Assembly (NCBI RefSeq): GCF_000979455.1
Contig: NZ_JJOY01000003.1
Span: 36,854-100,853, forward strand
Length of the DNA stretch: 64,000 nucleotides
Reading direction: 5' to 3'
Source of the DNA: Methanosarcina sp. 2.H.T.1A.6
Lineage (GTDB): Archaea > Halobacteriota > Methanosarcinia > Methanosarcinales > Methanosarcinaceae
The stretch's first letter is position 1. Each line of letters opens with the position of its first letter. The notes beneath the pieces are model-generated. The model made no database searches. It was not told the origin of the DNA and saw only the letters and a program-made list of their open reading frames with translations. Both the position numbers and the translations under genes were made by a program. Of the stretch, positions 1 through 10,683 are shown piece by piece.

Positions 1-450
1 TTTCCAGTCCATCTCGGAAAGGCAGGGACTGAGGCAAAGCCGCAGGAGCCCTCAAAGGATGAGGCTACAAAAAGGGAAGAAGACACGGAAGAGTTAAAGC
101 CCTCAAGGCCTTCCGTAGTGGAACCTGTAATAAAAATATCTCGTCCAAGGACAGGGGGCGGAAGCAGAAGCGGATTTAGCGGGATTTCATCTCCCTTCCG
201 GAGGAATTTTAAGGGAGGGTTTTCACCCACTTCAGGAAAAAAGACTCGAAAAGGTATGGGACAGAACGAAAGGCTTCCTCTAGCCCTGGCTTTTGGAGGC
301 TTTTTACTGCTTGTATTCTTATTCTTCCTTTACTTCATTCTGCCAGCTGGACTCCAGTTCAGTGTCAGTTTTGCTCAGGCCCTCTTATTCTCAATCCTGT
401 TTGTGACCTGTACAACCTACATCCTGCTAAAAATTATGGAAGACGGTTGA
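1..450 (+). CDS. C-terminal part of an unknown membrane protein (5' end outside window)
   Basis: The reading frame is open to the left edge, so only the last 149 residues are visible. They begin with a charged Glu/Lys-rich linker, followed by a basic Ser/Gly/Arg-rich stretch. Two hydrophobic segments close the protein at about visible residues 92-114 and 120-143. This suggests a soluble or low-complexity N-terminal region anchored by a C-terminal two-helix hairpin. A GTG at 118 could be read as a start, but the frame upstream has the same composition and no stop, so I treat the gene as partial. I do not recognise a family. Confidence 0.6.
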   Translation, partial: FPVHLGKAGTEAKPQEPSKDEATKREEDTEELKPSRPSVVEPVIKISRPRTGGGSRSGFSGISSPFRRNFKGGFSPTSGKKTRKGMGQNERLPLALAFGGFLLLVFLFFLYFILPAGLQFSVSFAQALLFSILFVTCTTYILLKIMEDG

Positions 451-582
451 GCAACCCAGGGAAACCGGGCTCATATATCATTTTGCAGTCCGGATGAAAT
501 ATATTTGGCTAAAGTGGATGAAATATATCCTCGGCAAAAATCATACTTTCAGGAAAATAAAATTATAAGTTAACTGAGGTCC

Positions 583-604
583 TCAGATAAGTTCGCTTAT
601 CTGA
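583..604 (+). terminator. 9-bp perfect hairpin with TTCG loop
   Basis: TCAGATAAG at 583-591 and CTTATCTGA at 596-604 pair perfectly around a TTCG tetraloop, a very stable loop class in RNA. A pyrimidine-rich stretch follows. It lies 133 nt after the upstream membrane-protein gene and about 300 nt before pyrG. It could be the 3' end of the upstream transcript or part of a pyrG leader; the sequence alone does not decide. Apart from this hairpin I see nothing coding in 451-908. Confidence 0.45.
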
Positions 605-884
605 ATTTCCTTCTTGTTTTAATTCTTAATCGAGCTTCATGAGTTCTTTTTTTAGCTTTTTTGTAAGCTTGCTCTGTTTATCGTTTGCTGTAATCCTGCT
701 TTGGTTTTCGTTTGCGATTTGAGATTATTTTTTCCTGGAATTAGAGAGTAATTTTTATATCATGAAGATATTGGTATTGTGTTCGTACGCAAGAATTGAA
801 GTGAATCATTTGTATATGTTGTTCATCTGATTGCTTTTTAGTCTAAAGTTCACAGGGATCTTTTGATCTAAAACCTTCTATTAG

Positions 885-2513
<1,629 letters not shown>

Positions 2514-2771
2514 CCCCATCAGAGTGATTGGAGGGAATTATTTTTCTCTTTAATCCTCTTTTCGGGCTCATTTTTACCCTTATTGGGATCTATAAAGCCA
2601 GTTTCTAACCCATTAACTCACGCCCAGATCAAAGAGTTTCCCTTTCGCGGGAAAATGATAAATACTTCTAAAACTGAGAATAATAGATTACGATGGTATC
2701 TGTTTCGGCACTGTACTTCAGTAGCATGTACAGGTATTGCGATTTCACCAAATATTATGAAGGTATATACA

Positions 2772-2903
2772 ATGGCAATGTCTAAAAAAGATATGGATAA
2801 GAAGAAGAGCGCTAAGAAAGAAAAGATGGGAGAGCTGGAAAAACTAGCTGCCGCAGGTAGCAAGGACGCAAAGAAGAAACTTGCAAAGCAAAAGAAAAAA
2901 TAA
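2772..2903 (+). CDS. Lysine-rich mini-protein, paralogue of 4323-4460
   Basis: A 43-residue, strongly basic protein starting MAMSKKDMDKKK and ending KLAKQKKK. It shares start, length, Ala/Gly centre and lysine tail with a second small frame 1.4 kb downstream: both begin MAM-x-KKDM and both have a Lys/Ala stretch with a Gly-x-Lys-(D/E)-Ala-Lys core. The retained pattern in two copies argues that both are translated. It is likely a small nucleic-acid-binding or ribosome-associated protein, but that is inference from charge only. The frame can be extended upstream to 2583, but the homology starts at this ATG. Confidence 0.65.
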   Translation: MAMSKKDMDKKKSAKKEKMGELEKLAAAGSKDAKKKLAKQKKK

Positions 2904-2944
2904 TCCTTTGATACTTTTTTCCTTTTTGTCTTACATTTGTGAGA

Positions 2945-2973
2945 GGGGCCGGGAATTTCAAAAACCCGGTCCC
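2945..2973 (+). terminator. GC-rich hairpin after the lysine-rich mini-gene
   Basis: GGGGCCGGG (2945-2953) pairs with CCCGGTCCC (2965-2973) with one G-U pair. T-runs lie just upstream at about 2909-2930, which would suffice for archaeal termination. It probably marks the transcript end. The rest of 2974-3542 is AT-rich; I see no convincing gene there. Confidence 0.4.
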
Positions 2974-3542
2974 GAAAATATCTTCTCAATTACTGTGTAA
3001 TTTATCTGTTTTTAATCTCCCTATCTACTATGCTCGTTGAGAAAGATTTTTTTTCAACCGGAAACATTAGAATTAGACTCAAACTTTTCTATCATAAGTT
3101 CTCTTGACCCTTCGCATTTCCTGCAGAAACTTCTTGCGTGCTTTCTTTTTCGCCACTCTTCAGCTTTATAAATCAGACCGTAGCGTTTACGCAGACGCAC
3201 AGCTCTCATTTCGTGTGGATTCTCTGTTCAGATTATCTTTTCAGGCAGGGAGTTATCAATTCCAATTTTCTTTTCTATATTCATTTTCCTGAAAAAATGT
3301 TCTCCTGGTAGGTGAGCCAATTTTAGATTCCTTCTATTTTTTGTTCAGTTTTACTGCTTTCAAATAACTATCTGGAAAAGAAAAAAATATCCGAATAAGG
3401 TACTTATAGAACTTCTTTTGTTTGTAGTGATACTTAGATTACTCACAATACTTGCTTACATTATCAAATATTCTAAAATTTTCGAGCTACTGAATCCTTT
3501 ATAAGATAGTTTACTCTTTATTTGCCGGAGTTGGTCATCCAG

Positions 3543-4064
3543 ATGAGTTACATAGATACATGGAAAGAGGTCGTTTTCAGTCCTGACCGATTTTTCCGAG
3601 AGATGCCAAAAAAAGGAGGTTATGCAGATCCTGTTGTTTTTACAGCCATGAATACGTTGGTTGCAGGTTTGCTCACATCCACAGTCGGCAGGATCTTTGA
3701 TCCTCACCTGGATGTAATATGGGAAGCAGGCAACGTTTCTTTTTTGTCCGGCCTTCTCTTGCTAGTAATTGGTGTTATTTTATTGAACTTTATCTATGGA
3801 GCAATACTCCATATATTATTCAGACTTGTTGGAGGCACTGGCAGCTATCAGGGGACTTACCGACTTGTTGCCTATGCCGAGGCTCCGGGAATATTTGATT
3901 CCGTACCTATTTTTCATTCCATCATTTACACACCCTATCTGCAAACCATTGGGGGAAAGCATGTCCATAACATTAGCACAAAAAGGGCTGCAGTAGCTGT
4001 GCTCCTTCCGATTCTGTTGTTCTTAATAGGGATATTTATGCTTATAGGGCTTGAAAATCCCTGA
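3543..4064 (+). CDS. Yip1-family integral membrane protein
   Basis: A 173-residue protein with about five hydrophobic segments. The N-terminal MSYIDTWKEVVFSPDRFFREMP is the typical opening of archaeal Yip1-domain proteins, where a short helix with a conserved SP/F motif precedes the membrane bundle. It also has the loop GGTGSYQGTYRLVAYAEAP, characteristic of that family before a transmembrane helix. I chose the ATG at 3543 over the TTG at 3522 because the family motif starts there. Function in archaea is not established; membrane organisation is a guess from the eukaryotic family. Confidence 0.75.
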   Translation: MSYIDTWKEVVFSPDRFFREMPKKGGYADPVVFTAMNTLVAGLLTSTVGRIFDPHLDVIWEAGNVSFLSGLLLLVIGVILLNFIYGAILHILFRLVGGTGSYQGTYRLVAYAEAPGIFDSVPIFHSIIYTPYLQTIGGKHVHNISTKRAAVAVLLPILLFLIGIFMLIGLENP

Positions 4065-4322
4065 TTCTATGACCCAATGCAGTTAATCCGTAAATGTATA
4101 TTCCAAAACCCTTCTTTTTAAGTCTGGTCCTGGATATTCTCATTATCCAGTTTCTTCATTTTTCTTATTTTAATCTGCCTTATTTGAGTTTTTCCTTCCG
4201 GACAGAAACTATTAAATATTTTCAACACTTATGCGCCATATTTGCAGCAATATATAAAAGAGTTGAAGCTGCATAAACATTACGAAGAGGTTGCATAAGC
4301 AGTCTCGCTGAAGGTTTGTTAT

Positions 4323-4460
4323 ATGGCAATGGCTAAGAAAGATATGGAAAAGATCTCTAACTCCAGAGCTCGCAAAGAAATGGAAAATCTGCAGAAAAAA
4401 GCTTCTTCCGGCGATAAGGAAGCAAAGAAAATGCTCGAAAAAGATAAAAAGAAAAAATAA
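4323..4460 (+). CDS. Lysine-rich mini-protein, paralogue of 2772-2903
   Basis: A 45-residue basic protein beginning MAMAKKDMEK and ending EKDKKKK. It aligns over its whole length with the mini-protein at 2772-2903, sharing the MAM-x-KKDM start and the Gly-Asp/Ser-Lys-(D/E)-Ala-Lys-Lys core. AAGGTTT about 10 nt upstream is a weak ribosome-binding site. The two copies flank the Yip1 gene. Function unknown; high charge suggests nucleic acid or ribosome contact. Confidence 0.65.
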   Translation: MAMAKKDMEKISNSRARKEMENLQKKASSGDKEAKKMLEKDKKKK

Positions 4461-4580
4461 CCGGGGCAAGTTTTTCATCTCAACAAATTTATGCAAAGAT
4501 CCGGAGGGGTTAGAAAAAACCCATATCTGAAAGCTTTCCATTTCAAAAATCAAATTCAGACTGTTTACAAGCATACATTA

Positions 4581-4710
4581 AGCTAATCCCAAAACTCAAA
4601 ATGACGTCTCCAAGTCCCTTATTTCAAACATTTAATCGAGTTTTTGCTCATAGAAAAACAGTCCTAAAAACGTTAATGATTTGGGAACAAAGCTGGTTTT
4701 GGGATTAGCT
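4581..4710. mobile_element. MITE-like element with 15-bp perfect terminal inverted repeats
   Basis: AGCTAATCCCAAAAC at 4581-4595 is the exact reverse complement of GTTTTGGGATTAGCT at 4696-4710. The 100 bp between them have no coding frame of note. Size, AT-rich centre and perfect ends fit a non-autonomous miniature transposable element. No clear target duplication was seen, so identity is tentative; a long regulatory stem is the alternative. Confidence 0.5.
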
Positions 4711-4926
4711 CAGTTACGAACAGGCTTTTACAGTAAGTATCTCCATTTTTCTTGATTTTCGTTTACTTATATCTTGATTTTCGTTTGCTTATACTTCCTG
4801 ATTGTTACTTCTCGGCTTTACTTTTTAAGGGACGGTGTCTTTGTAAATTAATTTATGTGATAGTATATATTACTCTAGCGTTATTTTTACAAAGTTTTAT
4901 ATACTTACAAAATAGGACTATATCTG

Positions 4927-5511
4927 GTGATTATTATAGAAACCATAAGTTTTTCTGAAGCTGTTAAATATCCGTTCAAAGTGCCGCAAAGGCTTCTTTA
5001 CATACTCTTGTTATTTATTCCCATAATAGGGTGGCTTGCACTTTTCGGCTACGTTGTAAGGCTCGTTAATGAATTTATTGAGGGCAGGTATGAGGGGCTT
5101 ATTAAACTCGATTTTATGGAAGACCTGAAACTCGGGTTTATGGTTTTCCTGAAGTCTCTTCCTTTCTACATTGCATATACAGTTGTACTGCTTGCTACAA
5201 TGTATGTTAATGAAACCCTGGGGAACATTGTCAACCTGCTGTTAGGGTTCTTTGTGATCCCTATGCTTGCCGTTAATTTCTTCAGGAAACAGACCGTTGA
5301 GTCTTTCTTTGAGTTTGACATCCTGAACGTCGTCAGGGACAACCTTGGGGAATATATCATTACCGTACTGAAACAGTATGCTCTTTTTATTATATTTGCA
5401 GTCCTTTCAATTGTACTTGTGGGCATACCTGCAATGTTCTTCACAAATTCGATATTTGTTGCAAACCTGTATGGAAGGTTAGTGGAAAGGAAAGCAGGCT
5501 ATGGCCTGTAA
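4927..5511 (+). CDS. DUF4013 membrane protein
   Basis: A 194-residue polytopic protein. SEAVKYPFKVPQRLLYILLL opens it, followed by IGWLALFGYVVRLVNEFIEG, the conserved first hairpin of DUF4013 proteins, which are common in methanogens. Four to five hydrophobic segments follow, the last near IFAVLSIVLVGIPAMFF. The start is a GTG; a poor ribosome-binding site makes the exact start uncertain by a few codons. Its role is unknown. It sits alone after the MITE-like element. Confidence 0.75.
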   Translation: MIIIETISFSEAVKYPFKVPQRLLYILLLFIPIIGWLALFGYVVRLVNEFIEGRYEGLIKLDFMEDLKLGFMVFLKSLPFYIAYTVVLLATMYVNETLGNIVNLLLGFFVIPMLAVNFFRKQTVESFFEFDILNVVRDNLGEYIITVLKQYALFIIFAVLSIVLVGIPAMFFTNSIFVANLYGRLVERKAGYGL

Positions 5512-5673
5512 AAACGTTAGAATGATGTTATATCCGTTTACGACCGGATTTTTCTGGCCTGAATATTTTTTTATTTTCTGGATTCACGGAATAGTATCTC
5601 CGGGTAAACTGTTAAGGTTCGGTCGGACTCCGGAAACTTCCCTTTTCGCGAAATGGTCAGCATTTCTATAAAA

Positions 5674-7206
5674 TCAATTCGCCGGAATTTGGGGAGCTAA
5701 TAAAAAATCCCTTATCCTGCCAATTATTGTCATTACCCTGGAAGCAAAAGGAGTATCCGGGGTTGTTTTGCCATTGAAATGGTTATCGTAAATGCTGTTT
5801 TCCGAACCATTTGCCACGATGGCTTCACTATTACCATTCAGGTAATTCCCGCTTACCGTATTGTTGTTGCTGGAGTCCTCGAGGAACCTGCAGTACTTGA
5901 AATCCTCGGTCACTATCCTTGTGTTCACTGTTTTATTATTCGAGGGGTCAAGGTAGATGCCGTAAAGGCTGTTTGAGCTTACGGTGTTGTTATTGAGCGT
6001 GTTGAAGGTGGAAGACTTGAGATAGATCCCGTGCCCGTTGTTCGAGTTTGCAGTGTTTGCTTCCAGGGTGTTGCCGGAGGTTTCGTTCAGGTAGATCCCG
6101 TTTTTGCTGTTAAGGTTTGCAGTGTTTCCTGTCAGGGAATTGTTTTCGCTGTAATAATACAGCATGATCCCGTTCTCGTTCCTTGAAGCGGTATTGTTTT
6201 TAAGCTCGTTGTTCCAGGAAAAATGGTTGAGATGGATGCCGTATTTCCTGTTCAGGTCTGCCCTGTTGCTTTCCAGGCTGTTATTTGAGGAGGAGTCCAG
6301 GCAGATCCCGGTTTCATTGTTCGAGCTTGCATTGTTGTTTATCAGTGTGATATTTTCGGCGCCCCGGATATAGAAGCCGTTTTCATTGTCCAGGGCGGTG
6401 TTGTTGATAAAAATATTATTACTGCTGTAATATTCCAGCAGAAAACCGGTCCCGCTCTTCGAAATCCTGTTCTCGCTAAATGCGTTGTTTGCGCCTCCGA
6501 ACATAAAGACTCCGCCCTTATTGTCCGACGCGGAGTTGCCCTTCAGTTCATTGCTGTCAGATGCAGCCAGAAAGATAGCGATATAGTTATTCGACGCGGT
6601 ATTATTGCTCAGGGTGTTGTTGTCGGCATCTTCCAGGAAAATGCCCAGGATGTTGTTGGATATTTTATTGTTGGAGAGGGTGCAGGCATAAACTCCGCTA
6701 TCTGCTTCTCCGTCCATTCCCCCGTTCACTCCTCCATTTACTTCTCCATCAACTCCTTCATTTACCCCATCATCCACATTTTCCTCCGGGGCCCTGAATA
6801 ATTCGGATCTTCCATCAAGGTATATCCCACAAGGCTCGCGGCTTTTCCCGGCACTGTTTGCTCCTGTAACGTTAAAGCCGCTAATTGTAACATTACTTGC
6901 CGTCATATGGAACACATGATCGCTCGGGTCGGCTGCCTGGACAATCGTATCCTCCGGGTTTCCGGACTTTGAGATTATGGTTAATTCCCTGTTCACGTCC
7001 ACATTTTCCGTATATATCCCGCTGAAAACGAGAATGGTGTCCCCGGATTTAGAATGGTTTACAGCTTCCTGTATGGAGGTATAGTCTGCTCCTCCGTTTT
7101 CATCCACAGTGATGCCCGTAGCTGCTGCAGCGGTACCTGCGGGTATTATCATTAAAAAGAATATCAGTAAAACGAATTCCAGTGAAAAGCAGTTTTTTAT
7201 TTTCAG
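5674..7206 (-). CDS. Secreted NosD-like parallel beta-helix repeat protein
   Basis: A surface or pseudoperiplasmic protein built of many 22-24-residue right-handed beta-helix turns rich in Asn and Ser, of the type N-x-(I/L)-x-x-N-x-(A/I)-x-x-N. The start of the mature part, ADYTSIQEAVNHSKSGDTI, is the usual cap of NosD/PbH1 surface proteins of Methanosarcina. An insertion near residues 130-155 is a run of Gly-Val-Asp/Asn repeats. The first ATG (7152) would cut the signal peptide in half. The frame continues upstream for 18 codons to a CTG at 7206, 9 nt after AAGGGG, restoring a full signal sequence with a basic start, a hydrophobic core and an AxA site. I use that start tentatively. Probably an adhesin or sheath component. 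Confidence 0.8.
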   Translation of the reverse strand: MKIKNCFSLEFVLLIFFLMIIPAGTAAAATGITVDENGGADYTSIQEAVNHSKSGDTILVFSGIYTENVDVNRELTIISKSGNPEDTIVQAADPSDHVFHMTASNVTISGFNVTGANSAGKSREPCGIYLDGRSELFRAPEENVDDGVNEGVDGEVNGGVNGGMDGEADSGVYACTLSNNKISNNILGIFLEDADNNTLSNNTASNNYIAIFLAASDSNELKGNSASDNKGGVFMFGGANNAFSENRISKSGTGFLLEYYSSNNIFINNTALDNENGFYIRGAENITLINNNASSNNETGICLDSSSNNSLESNRADLNRKYGIHLNHFSWNNELKNNTASRNENGIMLYYYSENNSLTGNTANLNSKNGIYLNETSGNTLEANTANSNNGHGIYLKSSTFNTLNNNTVSSNSLYGIYLDPSNNKTVNTRIVTEDFKYCRFLEDSSNNNTVSGNYLNGNSEAIVANGSENSIYDNHFNGKTTPDTPFASRVMTIIGRIRDFLLAPQIPAN

Positions 7207-7265
7207 TTACCCAAACCCCTTTTTCACATTTAGCTTTTATTTATATACAATATCTAACCGTTTGT

Positions 7266-7496
7266 TTAATTTCCTTTAATATGCCTGAAAACGAGTTTGA
7301 AGGCTGATATGCTTAGAGCGCCTACGGCCACTATCAGCAGGACAAAAAACACTCCGCCCACGAATTGGCTAAAGAGCATAAAAGAAGAAACTTGCCCCGG
7401 AAAAAAGAACTCTTTTATGTAATACAAAATTGTAACAAGTATCAACATTACTAAAGAGACCATTGCTAAAGCCCGGGTGGATATTTTTTGTAACAT
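7266..7496 (-). CDS. Small two-helix membrane protein
   Basis: A 76-residue protein with two transmembrane segments: MVSLVMLILVTILYYI and a second around FVGGVFFVLLIVAVGALS. A short basic tail follows. I start it at the ATG at 7496 because GGAG lies 9-10 nt upstream; longer frames to 7505 or 7529 overlap that ribosome site. No family recognised. It lies between the beta-helix protein and a secreted acidic protein on the same strand. Confidence 0.5.
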   Translation of the reverse strand: MLQKISTRALAMVSLVMLILVTILYYIKEFFFPGQVSSFMLFSQFVGGVFFVLLIVAVGALSISAFKLVFRHIKGN

Positions 7497-7608
7497 TTTT
7501 GCCATTCTCCTTCGTGGAATCAGGATCAAGCCGGGTCAAAATTGTCTTCATCCCTTAAGGAAAGCTAAGCTGTTCTCTTTATTCCTCTGTAGCTGCCTGC
7601 GCACGATC

Positions 7609-8085
7609 TCAATTTGTTGTTGACTCGTTAGCATCATTTGTTGTTGGTTCGTTTACTTCACCAGCTGGTGGTTCCGGGAAATCATCGGAACTGTTGTTTT
7701 GCTGTTCCGAGAGGTTTTGCCTCGAAAGATAATCTTCGATCATCTGTCTTTTTAATTCTTCAGGATAGTTTTCCGGAAGGTGCTCGATATCCTCAAGACT
7801 TTCGATCCGGACTGGCTTAAGCTTCTGGTCCTCTTCGAGCATTTTCCTTACAGTCTCGTTCTTTTCGGCAAGGGCACGAAGTTCATCAGTGCTGAGCCGG
7901 TTTAATTCATCACCTTCAGCAAACCAGGGGTCGCCTTCATTAAACCAGGGCGCATACGCAGGTTTTTCTTCTGTATCTTCTTCCTCTTCCCCCTTATCTG
8001 CAGCTTTTTGTGTGCCCTCAGTCGGTGCAAAGAAAACGGCTGCAAGCAATACTGCCATAACCAGTGCAGATATTCTAAATTTCAT
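7609..8085 (-). CDS. Secreted acidic protein of unknown function
   Basis: 158 residues. The N-terminus MKFRISALVMAVLLAAVFFAP is a signal peptide or anchor. A Glu-rich stretch (EEEEDTEE) follows, then two short near repeats, PWFNEGDPWFAEGDE. A helical charged region comes next, and then a low-complexity Asn/Thr/Glu tail with a repeated NE(P/S)TTN motif. The composition suggests an extracytoplasmic protein. No family recognised. The gap to the divergent gene at 8363 is AT-rich and probably holds both promoters. Confidence 0.6.
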   Translation of the reverse strand: MKFRISALVMAVLLAAVFFAPTEGTQKAADKGEEEEDTEEKPAYAPWFNEGDPWFAEGDELNRLSTDELRALAEKNETVRKMLEEDQKLKPVRIESLEDIEHLPENYPEELKRQMIEDYLSRQNLSEQQNNSSDDFPEPPAGEVNEPTTNDANESTTN

Positions 8086-8362
8086 ATTTGTTTCCCTATT
8101 CCTTTCTGTAATTCATCTCCTGTTTTTCGATTTCTCGTTTGAATACTATAGTTCAACTCCCTTTATTTTTAAATATAGGAATTATTTGTCTTTTGCTCTC
8201 CACTCCATCAAACAAAGAGTGGAAATTGAATTTGATCTTACTTAATTATATTAGAATATAACAATATTTGATTTTTCACAGAAATATTATATGATATAAT
8301 ATTTCTTTATAATTTTGTAATGTAATTGATTTTATTCTATATTGATCCGTGGAGAGTCTTTC

Positions 8363-8842
8363 ATGAATAAAATATGGGTAGCAGTAATCGTATTTTTTTT
8401 GTGTGTCATCGGAATTTTCGGGATATTTTACGAAAGACAGGTTGAAGCAGCCGCTGATGTAGTTCTTTCCGGCAATATTAGCTATACGGATGAGGAACTG
8501 CAAGAGATGTACGAAGAATACAATATTACGGAAAATGACCTCAAATTTGCGAGGGGAGAACTTCCAAATTATCTGGAAGGCACTATTCTTTACAGTGATC
8601 TTAGAGTCATAGCCAGTGAGACAGGAGAACCGCCGGAGGGTGCGATAGAAGGCGAACATTATGATGTGGTAATAAGCGAGCAGGAGATGTCAAAAATAAT
8701 AGAGGAAGCAAGGGAAGATTACATTGAAAAATATGGGGTAGACCCTGCAAATCCCAAACTTGACGAGGTCGACGGCTACCTTATTCCTGTACAGGAAGCA
8801 AAGAGACTCGTGTTCCTCGATATGGTAAGGGAACTGGAATAA
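8363..8842 (+). CDS. Membrane-anchored protein of unknown function, operon with 8860
   Basis: 159 residues, starting at an ATG 8 nt after GGAG. MNKIWVAVIVFFLCVIGIFGIF is a signal anchor, followed by an acidic helical ectodomain with a YTDEELQEMYEEYNI motif. The frame ends 17 nt before the PQQ-repeat protein, so they are probably co-transcribed and may form an exported pair. No family recognised. Confidence 0.7.
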   Translation: MNKIWVAVIVFFLCVIGIFGIFYERQVEAAADVVLSGNISYTDEELQEMYEEYNITENDLKFARGELPNYLEGTILYSDLRVIASETGEPPEGAIEGEHYDVVISEQEMSKIIEEAREDYIEKYGVDPANPKLDEVDGYLIPVQEAKRLVFLDMVRELE

Positions 8843-8859
8843 ATCTGAGAGGTCCTGTG

Positions 8860-10683
8860 ATGAAAAATTTGTTATGTGTCACTCTATTATTATTTGCTTC
8901 TTTATTTATTTTCATATCAGATGCTTCAGCAACTGAAATAATTCTCGACACCGAACACCACCACCTTGGTGATGATTTTAAAGAAGAATTAACACCGGCT
9001 GAACCGGAAAGTCTTGTTTACACAGGAACTTTTATCCTTAACTCTTCAGCGAATATCGAAAACGCAGAACTTATAGTGTCGGTCAAAAGTGTTGTTCCGG
9101 CATCAACAGACGAATTTTTAGATAAAGTGTACCTTAACGAGGTATATGCAGGTGCCCTTAACGATTATATCCCGGCAGAAACTCCGGATTCCTCCGAAGT
9201 GGAAATCAAAATTCCTATACATCCAACTCTTTTTAATCCCGGGAATAATACCCTGAAAATCATCTCCGGAAGTAATGCAGCCGGCAGTAATTATGACGAT
9301 TTTGAGTTTCACGGGCTTTTGCTTCAAATAGAAGAAATCGAACCTGTAACCATAGAACCGCCTTTGAAAGTTGCCTGGACTTATGAATTGCCCTGGGAGC
9401 TCGGGTATGAGACACCTCCTGGGGTAACACTTGCTGCGGACGGCGTCCTCTATATTGCTAGAGAGGATTTTGGAGATGCTATTATTATAGCCGTGGATGC
9501 GGAAACAGGCGCCGTACTCTGGAGTAAAGAATGGGATGATAAACTAAGCGTTGACCTGGAGTATAAAGACGGAGTTTTGTTCGCCGTACACTCTTCAAAT
9601 ATTGATGCACTGGACGCAAAAACCGGGGAAATAGTGTGGAGTAAAGAATATCCAAATACCCGCCGGGGCATACCCGTTGTATTTGGAAATACCCTGTTTA
9701 TCAGTACGCCTTACGACAGGTATGTGTCTGCTATTGATGCGGAAAACGGAGCTTTGAAGTGGGAGTATGGACTCAACATAAGCGATGCTGGAGCTAAAGG
9801 CTATGGTTATGAACTGTCAAGAGTTGTGACTAATGGAAATCTTGTGGTATTCGGATACCAGGAAAGACCTGATGATGAGGGCATAATTGCGCTCAATGCG
9901 CATACAGGAGATGTGGAATGGGAATTTGTCTATTTAGGCAAGGATTTACGTCTCGAACCCTTCCTTTACAAAGACCTGATTTATGCTTCGAGACCGAGGA
10001 GTATTATTGCATTGTCTGTTGAATCCGGAGAAGAAGCCTGGAAAACAAACAACCGGGGGTTTGAGAATGTTGTTGAAGTAACAAATGGCAAATTATTTGT
10101 TGGTTATTCAAATCGTAGTGTCTTAAATGCTGAATCAGGTGAAATTCTGAATGAGTACTCCGATTCAAATGTGAGTTTTTTCAAAGCTGTGATTAGCGAT
10201 AAATTCATATACTGTACGGATTCGAGCAGTATACAATTTTTTGATTCCAGCACCGGGGAACTCGTATGGAGCAGTAGCAGAATAAAAGGATACGATGTCT
10301 CGAAGCCCTTACTTTACAAAGACAAATTATACCTCGTTTCAACTGAGGGAACACTGTATGCTTTTGAACATGGAGAAGAAGGTATGTTCTTTACAAAGGG
10401 CCTCGAGAGTTCTGCATCCATTTATTTCCCCAAGATCGCCATTGCTGCAATGCTAATCCTGTTGTTAATACTTCTGATAAAAATAAAAGACAGGGCCCTT
10501 GTCTTTGGCTCCTGGCTAATAGCTCTTACGGGAGTTATTTTTCTATCTATTAAAGCCTTAGAACCTTATAGTGCCGGACTTGGATTCGGATTCTTTGTTG
10601 CTTTTGCCTATCTGTCTATGTTTGTAATCCTTATTGCCGGAATTGCGTTTCTTGCTTATGGGCTCCGGAAGAGAAAAAAGTGA
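8860..10683 (+). CDS. Exported PQQ-like beta-propeller protein with C-terminal membrane helices
   Basis: 607 residues. Order: signal peptide (about 1-24, ending SDASA), a beta-sandwich-like segment (about 25-160), then six to seven blades with the PQQ/BamB-type repeat D-A-x-T-G-x-x-x-W (for example DAETGAVLWSKEW, DAKTGEIVWSKEY, NAHTGDVEWEF). Three transmembrane helices close the protein with a basic tail. The ATG at 8860 sits behind GAGAGGT; a GTG one codon earlier is possible. PQQ-like repeats in archaeal surface proteins mostly serve as protein-binding scaffolds; no quinone-binding claim is made. It follows the anchored protein at 8363 closely. Confidence 0.8.
   Translation: MKNLLCVTLLLFASLFIFISDASATEIILDTEHHHLGDDFKEELTPAEPESLVYTGTFILNSSANIENAELIVSVKSVVPASTDEFLDKVYLNEVYAGALNDYIPAETPDSSEVEIKIPIHPTLFNPGNNTLKIISGSNAAGSNYDDFEFHGLLLQIEEIEPVTIEPPLKVAWTYELPWELGYETPPGVTLAADGVLYIAREDFGDAIIIAVDAETGAVLWSKEWDDKLSVDLEYKDGVLFAVHSSNIDALDAKTGEIVWSKEYPNTRRGIPVVFGNTLFISTPYDRYVSAIDAENGALKWEYGLNISDAGAKGYGYELSRVVTNGNLVVFGYQERPDDEGIIALNAHTGDVEWEFVYLGKDLRLEPFLYKDLIYASRPRSIIALSVESGEEAWKTNNRGFENVVEVTNGKLFVGYSNRSVLNAESGEILNEYSDSNVSFFKAVISDKFIYCTDSSSIQFFDSSTGELVWSSSRIKGYDVSKPLLYKDKLYLVSTEGTLYAFEHGEEGMFFTKGLESSASIYFPKIAIAAMLILLLILLIKIKDRALVFGSWLIALTGVIFLSIKALEPYSAGLGFGFFVAFAYLSMFVILIAGIAFLAYGLRKRKK

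Noticed and set aside
4752..4958. 68-codon hydrophobic frame before the DUF4013 gene
   Set aside because: AT-rich sequence with an ATG but no ribosome site, and it overlaps the DUF4013 start in another frame.
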